In this document: positions 43,331-52,678 of the stretch, piece after piece
Layout of the letters: the number at the start of each line of letters is the position of its first letter
Position numbering within the stretch: the stretch's first letter is position 1
Made by a program: the position numbers and the translations under genes
Origin: Thalassolituus sp006212115
GTDB taxonomy: Bacteria; Pseudomonadota; Gammaproteobacteria; Pseudomonadales; Oceanobacteraceae
Strand: one strand, 5' to 3'
DNA: 64,000 nt
NCBI RefSeq assembly: GCF_040372045.1
Contig: NZ_BAABWH010000009.1
The notes under the pieces: generated by a model
The model's input: the letters and a program-made list of their open reading frames with translations, nothing else
Told to the model about the DNA's origin: nothing
Database searches by the model: none

Positions 43331-44545
43331 ATGCATATGCAACAACTCTGCAATCGCCGCATATTACTGGGCATCAGTGGTGGCATTGCCGCCTATAAGA
43401 GCGCAGAGCTGGTACGTGAACTGAAAAAAGCCGGGGCTGATGTCCGCGTCATCATGACAGATGGTGCTCGTGAGTTTATTACCCCACTGACGATGCAGGC
43501 ACTGTCCGGCAACCCGGTGCATTACGCCCTGCTTGATCCCGAGGCCGAAGCTGGCATGGGACACATCGAACTGGCGAAATGGGCCGACCTACTAGTGATT
43601 GCCCCCGCCAGCGCCAATCTTATCGCCCGCTTAGCCCAGGGCATGGGTAACGATCTGCTGACGACGGTCTGTCTGGCAACCGATGCGCCTCTCTGTATTG
43701 CACCGGCGATGAACCAAGCTATGTGGCGCGATCCCGTAACACAAGCCAATATGGCGCGTTTAACGGACGCCCATAAAGATAACCTCACGGTAATCGGGCC
43801 AGATGCAGGAGAGCAGGCATGTGGCGATGTGGGTCCGGGGCGCATGATGGAACCCGCGGCCATAGCAGAAGCGGTCGCGAATCATTTTGAGTCCGGCGTC
43901 CTTGCTGGTGTCAGCGTTGTCATTACCGCCGGTCCTACGCGCGAAGCCATCGACCCCGTGCGCTATATCACCAACCACAGCTCGGGAAAGATGGGTTATG
44001 CGTTAGCAGAGGCTGCCCGTGATGCCGGTGCCCGGGTCACATTGATCAGCGGCCCTGTCACCCTCCAGCCCCCCGAGCGGGTAAAACTGGTCAGAGTGAA
44101 CAGCGCTCTGGATATGCTCCAGGCCGCAGAATCGGAACTGGAGCACTGCGAAATATTTATCGCCTCTGCTGCGGTCGCAGATTACCGGCCCGCCACGGTA
44201 GCAGAGCAGAAAATGAAAAAGTCCGGTGACGAAATGTCGATCGAGCTGGTCAAGAACCCAGATATTGTTGCCACAGTAGCAGCACACACGCCCCACCCTT
44301 TTACGGTCGGTTTCGCAGCCGAAACTCAGGACGTAGAGCACTACGCCCGAGGCAAACTGGCCAGCAAGAATCTCGACATGATCGTCGCTAACGATGTGTC
44401 GCGTAAGGATATTGGCTTCAACAGCGACAACAATGCAGCCACTGTCTACTGGCCAGAGGGACAGCAGACCTTCGACACCATGAACAAACATCTTCTCGCC
44501 CGCGAGCTAGTTGCCATACTCGCGAGTCGTTTCAGTGCAAACTGA
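43331..44545 (+). CDS. coaBC: Bifunctional phosphopantothenoylcysteine decarboxylase / phosphopantothenate-cysteine ligase
   Basis: 404 aa flavoprotein of coenzyme A synthesis. The CoaC half has LGISGGIAAYKSAELVREL, GHIELAKWADLLVIAPASANLIA (catalytic His) and PAMNQAMW (PxMNxxMW), with the substrate Cys in DAGEQACGDVGPGRM. The CoaB half begins VVITAGPTREAIDPVRYITNHSSGKMGYALA. It precedes dut in the usual order. Confidence 0.97.
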   Translation: MHMQQLCNRRILLGISGGIAAYKSAELVRELKKAGADVRVIMTDGAREFITPLTMQALSGNPVHYALLDPEAEAGMGHIELAKWADLLVIAPASANLIARLAQGMGNDLLTTVCLATDAPLCIAPAMNQAMWRDPVTQANMARLTDAHKDNLTVIGPDAGEQACGDVGPGRMMEPAAIAEAVANHFESGVLAGVSVVITAGPTREAIDPVRYITNHSSGKMGYALAEAARDAGARVTLISGPVTLQPPERVKLVRVNSALDMLQAAESELEHCEIFIASAAVADYRPATVAEQKMKKSGDEMSIELVKNPDIVATVAAHTPHPFTVGFAAETQDVEHYARGKLASKNLDMIVANDVSRKDIGFNSDNNAATVYWPEGQQTFDTMNKHLLARELVAILASRFSAN

Positions 44546-44569
44546 TCAATATTGTTAACAGGAAGCATC

Positions 44570-45025
44570 ATGCAAAAGTTACAGGTAAAAGTACTCGACC
44601 CTCGAATTGGCACCGACATCCCAATGCCGGAGTACGCAACCACAGGCTCCGCCGGGCTCGACCTTCGTGCCTGCCTTGATGAGGCCGTCACGCTCAACCC
44701 GGGCGACACGGTATTACTGAAGACGGGCTTGTCCGTTTACATCGAGGACCCGGCACTGGCCGGTATTATCCTGCCCCGCTCTGGCCTTGGACATAAGCAT
44801 GGTATTGTTCTGGGTAACCTGGTCGGACTGATCGACTCGGATTATCAGGGCGAGCTGATGGTCAGCTGCTGGAATCGCGGCAACACTCCATTTACCGTCG
44901 AAGTTGGCGAGCGCATTGCGCAGTTTGTTCTCGTTCCTGTTGTGCAGGCACAATTTGAAGTAGTCAGCGAATTTCAGGAAACAGAGCGAGGCAGTGGTGG
45001 TTTCGGCCATTCCGGTCGAAGCTGA
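44570..45025 (+). CDS. dut: dUTP diphosphatase
   Basis: 151 aa trimeric dUTPase. Motifs: AGLDLRACLDE (1), PRSGLGHKHG (2), GLIDSDYQGELMV (3), and the C-terminal GSGGFGHSGR (5). It keeps uracil out of DNA and provides dUMP. The ATG with AGGAA upstream is chosen over the upstream in-frame TTG. It is 24 bases after coaBC. Confidence 0.97.
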   Translation: MQKLQVKVLDPRIGTDIPMPEYATTGSAGLDLRACLDEAVTLNPGDTVLLKTGLSVYIEDPALAGIILPRSGLGHKHGIVLGNLVGLIDSDYQGELMVSCWNRGNTPFTVEVGERIAQFVLVPVVQAQFEVVSEFQETERGSGGFGHSGRS

Positions 45026-45097
45026 TCAAGCACAGCAAACCCTCTTAATAATAATAAAAACCGATGAGCCGGATTGGCCAGGTTAAGGGAGAATACG

Positions 45098-47662
45098 ATG
45101 ACAGCGCCCCGCAGGAAGAGCTTGACCATTGCCACCTACAGCCGCATCGCAATCTGGCTTGCACTGCTTTTTATCGCCAGTGGATATGCGCTACAGAGCG
45201 TACAGATCAACCTGCTGACCCAAAGCGACGTGGATTCGGCTTTCTCTGAAGCGGTCGCCTCCCAAGCGGCACTGGCGCTGAAAACTCGCTTGGACGACAC
45301 ACAGCGATTGCAGCTGGCGTCCAGCAGTCACGAGGCCACGCTTGATGCACTGTTAACCGGCAACAGAACGTGGCTCAGTGACCTGAAGCACCTGCTCCCC
45401 GGCACCGAAGACATTCGCCTGTTAACGCCAACCCAATCCCAAAATCTCCAGACTGAGTTCAGCTTTGCGGTACAGGATCTGGTCAACCGCACTCTACGCG
45501 GCGATAAAATGAAACTCGAAGCTGTGAACATCAACGGCGAACAAAGCTTTTTTTGGGCCAGCCCGGTACCTGCCACCGGCACGCCCCAAGGGGTTCTGCT
45601 GGTTCGATACGGACAAGACTGGTTGAACGCATTCCGCTCTTCCGTATCCGGCGACCTGGGGCAGATTCAGGTTATGCAGAAGCTGACACCACAAGAGCGC
45701 ACCGGAATAGAAGTATTTCGCGCGGGCAAATCCCCCGTCAAAAGCACATCGCCCGTAACACTGCCGATCAATGATTATTGGTTTCTGACTTACACCCCCT
45801 CAGACCACCGACCTGTTGTTTCGCTACTGGACCTGTCCTACCCATGGCTCCTGTCTTTGCTTCTGACCCTGAGTGCACTATTCGCAATACTGTTCATTCA
45901 AAAGCGGGCTCTGAATAAAAGCCGCAGCCATTTTCAGCAGTTTTTACAGCGGTTTTTCAAACAGGAAATCAACAGCAACCCGGGCTTTAGCCTGAAACTA
46001 TTTAACGAACTGGCCGATGATGTACTGCTCGCCAGCGAACCCCTGATTGATCGCCTTAACAGTGCAGAAACCTCTGCAAAAACCGCGGCTCTGACCGTTA
46101 ACCCCAAAGCACGACAGCGGGACGATCTTCCCGAACTCGACGAAGGGGATGAGACGAGTGACGAGGCAGAAAATGCCAACAATGCGGAACCGCACAATGC
46201 CAGCCGCACAGAGAGCACGACTGGCTCCGTACGTGAACAAAGTGCGTCTTACGATGGTACACCTCTCGACTTTCCACAAAATGACGACGAGTTACCGGCC
46301 CACATTTTCCGCGCTTATGACATCCGCGGAATTGTCGAAAAAGAATTAACCGACGACACCGTCCGCAACATAGGTAAAGCGCTGGGCAGTGAAGTCAAAG
46401 CCCGCGGTTTTGAACGCATTAATCTTGCCTGGGATGGCCGCTTATCAAGCCCGAGCCTCGCCAAGCTACTTCAGGAAGGCCTGCTGAGTGCAGGCTGCAG
46501 TGTGAACCGATTAGGGCAACTGCCCACGGGGGCTTTGTACTACGCCTGCTTCGAGTCGGATACGCCATGCGGTGTCATGATTACGGGGAGCCACAACCCG
46601 GCAGAGTACAACGGCTTCAAGGCCGTCATTGATCAACAGCCGCTATCAGAGGAAGAAATACAGGCATTAGCGCAGCGTATCCGAGAGTCGGATTACACCC
46701 ACGGCTACGCCGGTGTCCGTGAAGACGATATCAGTCAGAATTATTTGTCCCGGATAGGCAACGATGTTCAGATTGGTCGCGACATGCACATTGTTATCGA
46801 CGCTGGAAACGGCGTCGCAGGGCCACTCGCTGCCGAACTGTTTCGTGAACTTGGTGCAGAAGTCACGGAACTCTACTGCGATGTCGACGGGCGCTTCCCA
46901 AATCATCACCCTGACCCGGGCGAGCCCGAGAACCTGGAAGACCTTAAGCACTCGGTCCTTCTCCACAATGCCGACCTTGGTTTTGCCTTCGATGGCGACG
47001 GCGACCGCATCCTGATGATTGATAACGAGGGTAACACCATCTGGCCCGACCGCATGATGATGCTCTTACTGGAAGACATTCTGCCACGTCGTCCAGGCAG
47101 CGATGTCTTGTTTGACGTGAAATCGACACGCCACCTGGCACCCATGATTAACCGACTGGGCGGTCGCCCAACGATGTGGAAAACCGGTCACTCACTGATG
47201 AAACGCAAACTGAAAGAGACGGGTGCCGCCATTGCTGGAGAGTTCAGCGGGCATTTCTACATTGCTGAACGCTGGTACGGTTTCGATGACGGCCTGTATG
47301 TGGGCGCTCGCTTGCTGGAGATACTGTCGAATCGTCAGGACAGCGTTGCAGATGTATGCCGGGCACTGCCAGAGGACATCAGCACGCCAGAGTTGACCGT
47401 GGCGATATCGGAAACGGATAAGTTCACACTGATCGATGCACTCTGCAGCGACGAGGCCCTCACTTCCGAAGGCCGTGTTTTCACAACCGATGGATTGCGA
47501 ATCGAATTCAGCGACGGCTGGGGACTGGTCCGCGCATCCAATACAACCCCAAAACTGACTCTCAGGTTTGCCGGCGACTCAGACAAAACCGTCGCACGTA
47601 TTCAAACCATAATGAAGCAGGCACTTACCCGTCACGCCCCGGAAATACAGCTTCCCTTCTGA
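45098..47662 (+). CDS. algC: Membrane-anchored phosphomannomutase/phosphoglucomutase (AlgC-like)
   Basis: 854 aa from an ATG with AAGGGAG upstream. The N-terminal half is a sensor-like extension: membrane helix about residues 15-35, an extracytoplasmic domain of about 200 residues, a second helix near 245-270 and an acidic linker. The C-terminal mutase has the phosphoserine loop MITGSHNPAEYNG, metal loop DGDGDRI, and the sugar loop GEFSGHFYI. AlgC interconverts mannose or glucose 1- and 6-phosphates for exopolysaccharide and LPS. It lies in the dut-algC-argB order of Pseudomonas. Confidence 0.92.
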   Translation: MTAPRRKSLTIATYSRIAIWLALLFIASGYALQSVQINLLTQSDVDSAFSEAVASQAALALKTRLDDTQRLQLASSSHEATLDALLTGNRTWLSDLKHLLPGTEDIRLLTPTQSQNLQTEFSFAVQDLVNRTLRGDKMKLEAVNINGEQSFFWASPVPATGTPQGVLLVRYGQDWLNAFRSSVSGDLGQIQVMQKLTPQERTGIEVFRAGKSPVKSTSPVTLPINDYWFLTYTPSDHRPVVSLLDLSYPWLLSLLLTLSALFAILFIQKRALNKSRSHFQQFLQRFFKQEINSNPGFSLKLFNELADDVLLASEPLIDRLNSAETSAKTAALTVNPKARQRDDLPELDEGDETSDEAENANNAEPHNASRTESTTGSVREQSASYDGTPLDFPQNDDELPAHIFRAYDIRGIVEKELTDDTVRNIGKALGSEVKARGFERINLAWDGRLSSPSLAKLLQEGLLSAGCSVNRLGQLPTGALYYACFESDTPCGVMITGSHNPAEYNGFKAVIDQQPLSEEEIQALAQRIRESDYTHGYAGVREDDISQNYLSRIGNDVQIGRDMHIVIDAGNGVAGPLAAELFRELGAEVTELYCDVDGRFPNHHPDPGEPENLEDLKHSVLLHNADLGFAFDGDGDRILMIDNEGNTIWPDRMMMLLLEDILPRRPGSDVLFDVKSTRHLAPMINRLGGRPTMWKTGHSLMKRKLKETGAAIAGEFSGHFYIAERWYGFDDGLYVGARLLEILSNRQDSVADVCRALPEDISTPELTVAISETDKFTLIDALCSDEALTSEGRVFTTDGLRIEFSDGWGLVRASNTTPKLTLRFAGDSDKTVARIQTIMKQALTRHAPEIQLPF

Positions 47663-47682
47663 ATCAGTCGTGGCGTAGTCCA

Positions 47683-47715
47683 AATAAATCAGGGTATACT
47701 CCGCCCTGATTTATT
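47683..47715. promoter_or_regulatory. Perfect 12-bp inverted repeat around a TATACT box upstream of argB
   Basis: AATAAATCAGGG (47683-47694) and CCCTGATTTATT (47704-47715), separated by TATACTCCG. The -10-like TATACT at 47695-47700 is in the loop. The 3' arm ends 24 bp before the argB ATG. It could be an algC terminator (the arm is A/T-rich outside a GC-rich core) or an operator over an argB promoter. Confidence 0.75.
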
Positions 47716-47739
47716 CGCCCGATTTACAGGAGTCAGCCA

Positions 47740-48642
47740 ATGCCTCTGACGCGTGACAGCGCCATGAATACCGCTAAAGTTCTCAGTGAAGCCCTGCCTT
47801 ATTTGCAGCGCTTTGTTGGCAAAACCATCGTTGTAAAATACGGCGGCAACGCCATGATCGATGAGAACCTGAAAAACAGCTTTGCACGCGACATGGTCAT
47901 GCTGAAGCTGGTTGGTATCAACCCCATCGTCGTTCATGGTGGCGGCCCTCAAATTGGTGAGCTGCTGGAAAAACTCAACATTGAAAGCCGCTTCGTTAAC
48001 GGTATGCGTGTCACCACCAGCGAGACGATGGACGTGGTCGAAATGGTTTTGGGCGGACTGGTTAACAAAGACATCGTTAACCTGATCAATCAGAACGGCG
48101 GCAACGCAATTGGTCTAACCGGTAAAGACGGCCAGCTACTGCATGCACGTAAGCTGCATGTCACGCAGAAATCGCCGGAGCTCGAGAAGCCCGAAATCAT
48201 CGATATCGGTCACGTTGGTGAAGTCTCACACATCAACACCTCGCTGCTGAACATGCTCACGAACAGTGATTTTATCCCTGTTATTGCACCGATTGGCGTC
48301 GACGCTGAAGGGCACTCCTACAACATCAACGCCGACCTGGTAGCCGGAAAGGTAGCCGAGGTTCTGCAGGCCGAAAAGCTGATCCTGCTGACCAACATCG
48401 CAGGCCTGATGGATAAAGAAGGCAAGATCCTGACCGGCCTGACCACTCAGCAAGTCGACGAGCTGATCGAAGACGGCACCATCTATGGCGGTATGCTGCC
48501 GAAGATCCAATGTGCTCTCGACGCCGTTCATGGCGGTGTGAATAGCGCCCACATTATTGATGGTCGTGTTGCGCATTCCACTTTGCTCGAGCTCTTCACC
48601 GACGAAGGTGTGGGTACACTGATTACCAACCGTCGCCGCTAA
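47740..48642 (+). CDS. argB: Acetylglutamate kinase
   Basis: 300 aa cytoplasmic enzyme, second step of arginine synthesis. VVKYGGNAM, VVHGGGPQIGELLEKLNIESRFVNGMRVT, GKDGQLLHAR and VTQ are family blocks. The start is the ATG of MPLTRDSAMNTAK, with AGGAG eight bases upstream. It is followed by slmA nine bases later. Confidence 0.97.
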   Translation: MPLTRDSAMNTAKVLSEALPYLQRFVGKTIVVKYGGNAMIDENLKNSFARDMVMLKLVGINPIVVHGGGPQIGELLEKLNIESRFVNGMRVTTSETMDVVEMVLGGLVNKDIVNLINQNGGNAIGLTGKDGQLLHARKLHVTQKSPELEKPEIIDIGHVGEVSHINTSLLNMLTNSDFIPVIAPIGVDAEGHSYNINADLVAGKVAEVLQAEKLILLTNIAGLMDKEGKILTGLTTQQVDELIEDGTIYGGMLPKIQCALDAVHGGVNSAHIIDGRVAHSTLLELFTDEGVGTLITNRRR

Positions 48643-48651
48643 GGAAACAGG

Positions 48652-49263
48652 ATGACTGACGCAACAGAAAAAATGTCGCGCCGCGACCAGATTCTTCAGG
48701 CTCTCGCACACATGCTGGAGTCAAACCCGGGCGGTCGTATTACAACGGCCAGTCTGGCGAAAGAAGTCGGCGTGTCCGAAGCGGCCCTGTACCGTCACTT
48801 CCCGTCCAAGGCGAAAATGTTCGAAGGGTTGATCACGTTTATCGAAGACACTTTGTTCTCGCGCATCAGCATGATCCTCAAAGATATCCAGACTGCCGAA
48901 CAACGCTGCGAGCGCACTCTCGGCCTGCTGCTTACCTTTGCAGAGAAAAACCCGGGGATGTGCCGACTGTTATCCGGCGATGCCTTAGCCGGTGAAACCG
49001 ACCGTCTGCGCAAGCGTATTGATCAGGTCTTCGACCGTTTTGAAGTTCAGTTCAAGCAGATTCTGCGCGAAGCAGAGCTACGCGAGGGATTGTTGCCGCA
49101 ACAAACACCAACGGCACTGGCCAATCTGCTGACTGCAGTGATTGAAGGGCGTATTCGCCAGTATGTGCGCACTGAGTTTGCCGTCAAACCGACTGACCAT
49201 TGGCCAGCTCAGTGGGCAGTACTCAGCCAGATTCTGCTGAAAGAGAAAGACCTGAACGCCTAA
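48652..49263 (+). CDS. slmA: Nucleoid occlusion factor SlmA (TetR family)
   Basis: 203 aa. The N-terminal TetR helix-turn-helix, RITTASLAKEVGVSEAALYRHFPSKAKMFEGLI, and the helical body with EKNPGMCRLLSGDALAGE match SlmA. It binds DNA sites across the chromosome and inhibits FtsZ assembly over the nucleoid. It is nine bases after argB and overlaps the convergent gene by four. Confidence 0.94.
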   Translation: MTDATEKMSRRDQILQALAHMLESNPGGRITTASLAKEVGVSEAALYRHFPSKAKMFEGLITFIEDTLFSRISMILKDIQTAEQRCERTLGLLLTFAEKNPGMCRLLSGDALAGETDRLRKRIDQVFDRFEVQFKQILREAELREGLLPQQTPTALANLLTAVIEGRIRQYVRTEFAVKPTDHWPAQWAVLSQILLKEKDLNA

Positions 49264-49931
49264 TCGGAAAGATTGGTCATATCGATATCCTCGGGCAAGG
49301 TGCCCGGGGGATAGACCGACAACACCTTCAAACGCTGTCGTGTCGCAGCGTAATCCTGCTCCAGAGACTCGAGCTTACGTTCTGACTCCTTCACCGCGAC
49401 CGTAGCAGACCGGATCGCTTCCTGATAATGCCGAATCTCATCAACCAGGGAATCTGGCACAACCTGCCCGCGGCGCTCCGTATTTGCCGCCACCTGCTGT
49501 GCCTGCTCAAGTTTATCCGTTAAATCAGCGATACGGCGTAATTGCAGCTCTTTCTGCGCGATCACTTCCTCTGACTTGCGAGCCAATGCCCGATCAACAT
49601 CGGCGACCGTTGAATATATACGCAGAAGATCTTTGTCTTTCTGTTTACGCTCTGCGACCCGACGAGCATGGGCTTCCTGCTCGGATTTCAGACGATCACG
49701 TTCTGCTATCTCGGCATCGGTGAGTTCACGTGCGACACGCTTCACCACCATGCCCTGCGCATTCAGTACCTCGTAACCGAGAGGCGCCAGCTCCGCCGGA
49801 ACGGAATCCTTAATCACGATCTGGCCATCAACCTTAAAGCGATAGAACTGCGCGCCCGCCGCCATGACCGAAGACGTCAGGACAGCGAAGCATTGAACCA
49901 CGATAAGGCTTGCGACAAAGCGCTTGAACAT
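49260..49931 (-). CDS. Exported coiled-coil protein with DUF4124-like start
   Basis: 223 aa. Signal peptide ends near VMA-AG. A short beta segment (QFYRFKVDGQIVIKDSVPAE) resembles DUF4124, then about 130 residues of charged coiled coil (LKSEQEAHARRVAERKQKDKD). No enzyme motif. It lies 19 bp downstream of the pyrE stop on the same strand, so it is likely cotranscribed. Function unknown. Confidence 0.8.
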   Translation of the reverse strand: MFKRFVASLIVVQCFAVLTSSVMAAGAQFYRFKVDGQIVIKDSVPAELAPLGYEVLNAQGMVVKRVARELTDAEIAERDRLKSEQEAHARRVAERKQKDKDLLRIYSTVADVDRALARKSEEVIAQKELQLRRIADLTDKLEQAQQVAANTERRGQVVPDSLVDEIRHYQEAIRSATVAVKESERKLESLEQDYAATRQRLKVLSVYPPGTLPEDIDMTNLSD

Positions 49932-49950
49932 ACCACTCCTGAGATTTGGC

Positions 49951-50598
49951 TTACTTCACACCGTATTGATCACGATAAGCAGCAATCGCGTCTGCGTACT
50001 GCCCGAGCTCGGGATCACCCGATACATAATCTAGCACCTGATTCAGGCCCACGATACTGGCAACAGTGATACCGAAGTCACGTTCTACCTCTTGAATGGC
50101 AGAGAGTTCACCCTGGCCACGCTCCTGACGGTCCAATGCGATCAGTGCTGCTGCAGGCGTTGCGCCTTCCGCAGCATTGATCATTGTCATCACTTCACGA
50201 ATCGCAGTGCCAGCGGTAATAACGTCGTCTACAATCAAAACACGGCCTTCGAGTGGTGCGCCAACAAGGTTGCCGCCCTCGCCGTGTGTCTTGGCTTCTT
50301 TACGATTAAACACGTAAGGCAGGTCTTTCTGATACTGATCTGCCAGCGCAATAGAAAGTGCTGCCGACAACGGGATGCCTTTGTAAGCAGGACCGAAGAC
50401 AACGTCGTAGTCGATACCAGAGTCCTCCAGTGCCGCCGCATAAAAACGACCAAGGCGAGCGAGCGCGGAGCCGGTGTTAAACAGGCCAGCATTAAAAAAG
50501 TACGGGCTGACGCGTCCGGATTTAAGTGTGAATTCACCAAAGCGCAGAACGCCCTGCTGAATGGCAAATTCAATAAATTCTTTCTGGTAGTTTTGCAT
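49951..50598 (-). CDS. pyrE: Orotate phosphoribosyltransferase
   Basis: 215 aa, cytoplasmic; makes OMP from orotate and PRPP. The start MQNYQKEFIEFAIQQGVLRFGEFTLKSGR is the family N-terminus, FGPAYKGIPL is the substrate loop, and VLIVDDVITAGTAI is the PRPP site. A frame reading further upstream overlaps the divergent crc and is rejected. Divergent from crc across 140 bp. Confidence 0.97.
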   Translation of the reverse strand: MQNYQKEFIEFAIQQGVLRFGEFTLKSGRVSPYFFNAGLFNTGSALARLGRFYAAALEDSGIDYDVVFGPAYKGIPLSAALSIALADQYQKDLPYVFNRKEAKTHGEGGNLVGAPLEGRVLIVDDVITAGTAIREVMTMINAAEGATPAAALIALDRQERGQGELSAIQEVERDFGITVASIVGLNQVLDYVSGDPELGQYADAIAAYRDQYGVK

Positions 50599-50738
50599 AA
50601 GGAATCCTGAATTGTCTTTGCGGGCCAGTACGGAACAGATCACGTTTTTGAATTCCGCAGCCATAAAGGTGCCACACAAGAGTACAGCGGCCCAATTGGA
50701 TGCGGTATGATACACCCATCGATAACCGGGAACCATGT

Positions 50739-51515
50739 ATGAGGATAATCACACTCCACGTTGACGGACTGGAACAAGCAGTTAAAAACGGCTTGTATCA
50801 GTGGCTGGGTAGCGCCGACGTCGATGTCGTCGCCATACAGAACCTCAAGGCGAAAGAGTATCAGCTGTCCGACGATGCACTGTATCCGGAAGGCTTCAAT
50901 GCCTATTTCTTTGATGCGGCCGAAGACAACTACAGCGGTGTCGCGATTCTTACCCGCGATGTTCCCAAAGCTATTATGACGGGCCTGGCCCACGCGGAGT
51001 GGGACATGCAGGGTCGATTTATTCAGGCAGACTTCGACCACGTCAGTGTCGCATCGGTGCTGTTTCCGGGCATTGATGAACATAACAGCTATGAAGACAA
51101 ACGTGAGTTTCAGCAGGTCTTTCTGGAGCACCTGCAGAAAACCCGTCGCAAGCGTCGTGAGTTTATTTTCTGCGGAAACTTCGAAGCGGCCCATAAAACG
51201 GTTGATATCCAAGACTGGAAAAACGCCCAGGATACGCCGGGCTTTATGCCAGAAGAACGCGCCTGGTTTGATCAGATGTTCGGTCCTGTTGAATTTACGG
51301 ACGCATTCCGTGAGGCCAACTTCGGCGAAAACCAGTTTACCTGGTGGCCGGATGAAGAGAGCCAACGACGGGATCAGAATGGCTGGCGAAAAGATTATCA
51401 GATATGCACACCGGGCGTACGTCAGTACGTTGTCGAGGCACGTATTGAAAAAGCCGCTCAGTTTGGCTGTCATGCGGCGGTGATGATCGAGTACGAATTC
51501 GACGAGCTAGACTAG
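50739..51515 (+). CDS. crc: Catabolite repression control protein Crc (inactive exonuclease III fold)
   Basis: 258 aa, the length of Pseudomonas Crc. The fold is that of exonuclease III/AP endonucleases but the catalytic residues are altered: VDGLEQ for VNGLRA, the catalytic Glu position reads IQNLK, GDFN is GNFE, and the SDHAPV His motif is GCHAAV. FIFCGNFEAAHKTVDIQDW, GFMPEERAWFDQMFG and FTWWPD match Crc. In Pseudomonas it acts with Hfq to repress translation of catabolic mRNAs. It is divergent from pyrE, the Pseudomonas arrangement. Confidence 0.9.
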   Translation: MRIITLHVDGLEQAVKNGLYQWLGSADVDVVAIQNLKAKEYQLSDDALYPEGFNAYFFDAAEDNYSGVAILTRDVPKAIMTGLAHAEWDMQGRFIQADFDHVSVASVLFPGIDEHNSYEDKREFQQVFLEHLQKTRRKRREFIFCGNFEAAHKTVDIQDWKNAQDTPGFMPEERAWFDQMFGPVEFTDAFREANFGENQFTWWPDEESQRRDQNGWRKDYQICTPGVRQYVVEARIEKAAQFGCHAAVMIEYEFDELD

Positions 51516-51527
51516 GCTCTTTTTGGT

Positions 51528-51550
51528 ACGGGCCGCGTTATCTGGCCCGT
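51528..51550 (+). terminator. Hairpin downstream of crc
   Basis: ACGGGCC / GGCCCGT, a perfect 7-bp stem with a 9-nt loop, 12 bp after the crc stop. No T-run follows, so its termination ability is uncertain; the sequence then runs into degenerate repeats. Confidence 0.5.
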
Positions 51551-51596
51551 CTAAATCGTTTAGCAGTCTGAATCGCTTAGAAGTCCAAATCGTGTA
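51546..51596. repeat. Three degenerate 17-bp tandem units between crc and waaC
   Basis: Units 51546-51562, 51563-51579 and 51580-51596 share GTCNNAATCGNNTA. The first unit overlaps the 3' arm of the hairpin downstream of crc. The repeat ends just before the convergent waaC stop. No open frame uses it. Confidence 0.65.
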
Positions 51597-51608
51597 CCAG
51601 CTCAGTAC

Positions 51609-52667
51609 TCAGCGTCCGAGGCACTCCGATGCCTCGATCACATCCTCAACCTGAATTCCCACAAGGGATTCAGTCTCCTGCTCAGCGTCACGAAACTGTT
51701 TCACATAGTGCGGTGCAACCGGTGAAGCAAGCATCACAACCTTATTCCCTTTCGCACCAATTTTCGCAGGATCAGTCACCCGGTAGATAATACTGATCGG
51801 TACTTCTAGGGCTGCAGACACGTGAGATAAACCGGTGTCGACCGACACGATCTGACGAGCATTCTTAAGAAGGTGCGCCACCGCCAGCAACGACAAGCGC
51901 TCTCCGGGCACCCAAACCCGCGCCCCGCTATTCCCATTAAGACTCGCATCAAGCAAAGCCGCCTGAATACGCAAAGCACGAGCTTTCTCTTCTTCAGTCC
52001 CCCAGAGCAATACTAAGGCCTGACCTGCTTGCAATGCGTGCAGGCCCAATTCGATCCAGTACGATTCGGGCCAGAGCTTGGTATCCCACGTCGTGCCATG
52101 CAAGAAGAGGTGGTAACTGCCAGACTGGAATGCCTGATCATCGAGAATACTGTGATCCGGCAATTTGAGGCCATAGTCAATATGCTCGCTGTCAGGTGTG
52201 GAATACCCAAGCGTTGACGCAAAGAGTTGTCGTAAACGCGTCACAGCATGCTGATTTTTATCGACCGATATTTTCTGCTGATACACCAATGAAGCAAGAG
52301 GCTCCCGCGCGGAATGCCAATCAAGGCCGACCACTTTTTTAGCGCCCGCTGCGCGTAATTTACGCGCAACCCAAGCGCTTTTAATCAGCCCTTGCGCATC
52401 GATAATAAGATCGTACTGCCCCGGATTAATCGCCTCAAAAAACTGGCGAATAGTATGGCGATTTTTCCACACGTTTTTACGCCAGGCGCGCAATTCAATC
52501 GGAAAAATCGTCTTCACCGCCGGGTGCCAGGATGGAATTTCTGAAAATCCTTTTTCCACAATCCAGTCCACCTGAAGATCAGGGTACGCGCTCAGTGCGT
52601 CGGTCAGTGCAGGAAATGTATGGAATACATCTCCCATGGACGACATTTTAATCAGCAGGATTTTCAT
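51609..52667 (-). CDS. waaC: Lipopolysaccharide heptosyltransferase I
   Basis: 352 aa glycosyltransferase family 9. It adds the first heptose to Kdo of the LPS inner core. MKILLIKMSSMGDVFHTFPALTDA is the family start (with the catalytic Asp), and LLWGTEEEK and VDTGLSHVSAAL form the nucleotide-sugar site. It begins 11 bases after the rph stop on the same strand. Its place beside rph is unusual; it is normally in an LPS cluster. Confidence 0.93.
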   Translation of the reverse strand: MKILLIKMSSMGDVFHTFPALTDALSAYPDLQVDWIVEKGFSEIPSWHPAVKTIFPIELRAWRKNVWKNRHTIRQFFEAINPGQYDLIIDAQGLIKSAWVARKLRAAGAKKVVGLDWHSAREPLASLVYQQKISVDKNQHAVTRLRQLFASTLGYSTPDSEHIDYGLKLPDHSILDDQAFQSGSYHLFLHGTTWDTKLWPESYWIELGLHALQAGQALVLLWGTEEEKARALRIQAALLDASLNGNSGARVWVPGERLSLLAVAHLLKNARQIVSVDTGLSHVSAALEVPISIIYRVTDPAKIGAKGNKVVMLASPVAPHYVKQFRDAEQETESLVGIQVEDVIEASECLGR

Positions 52668-52678
52668 AGACTGCCTGC

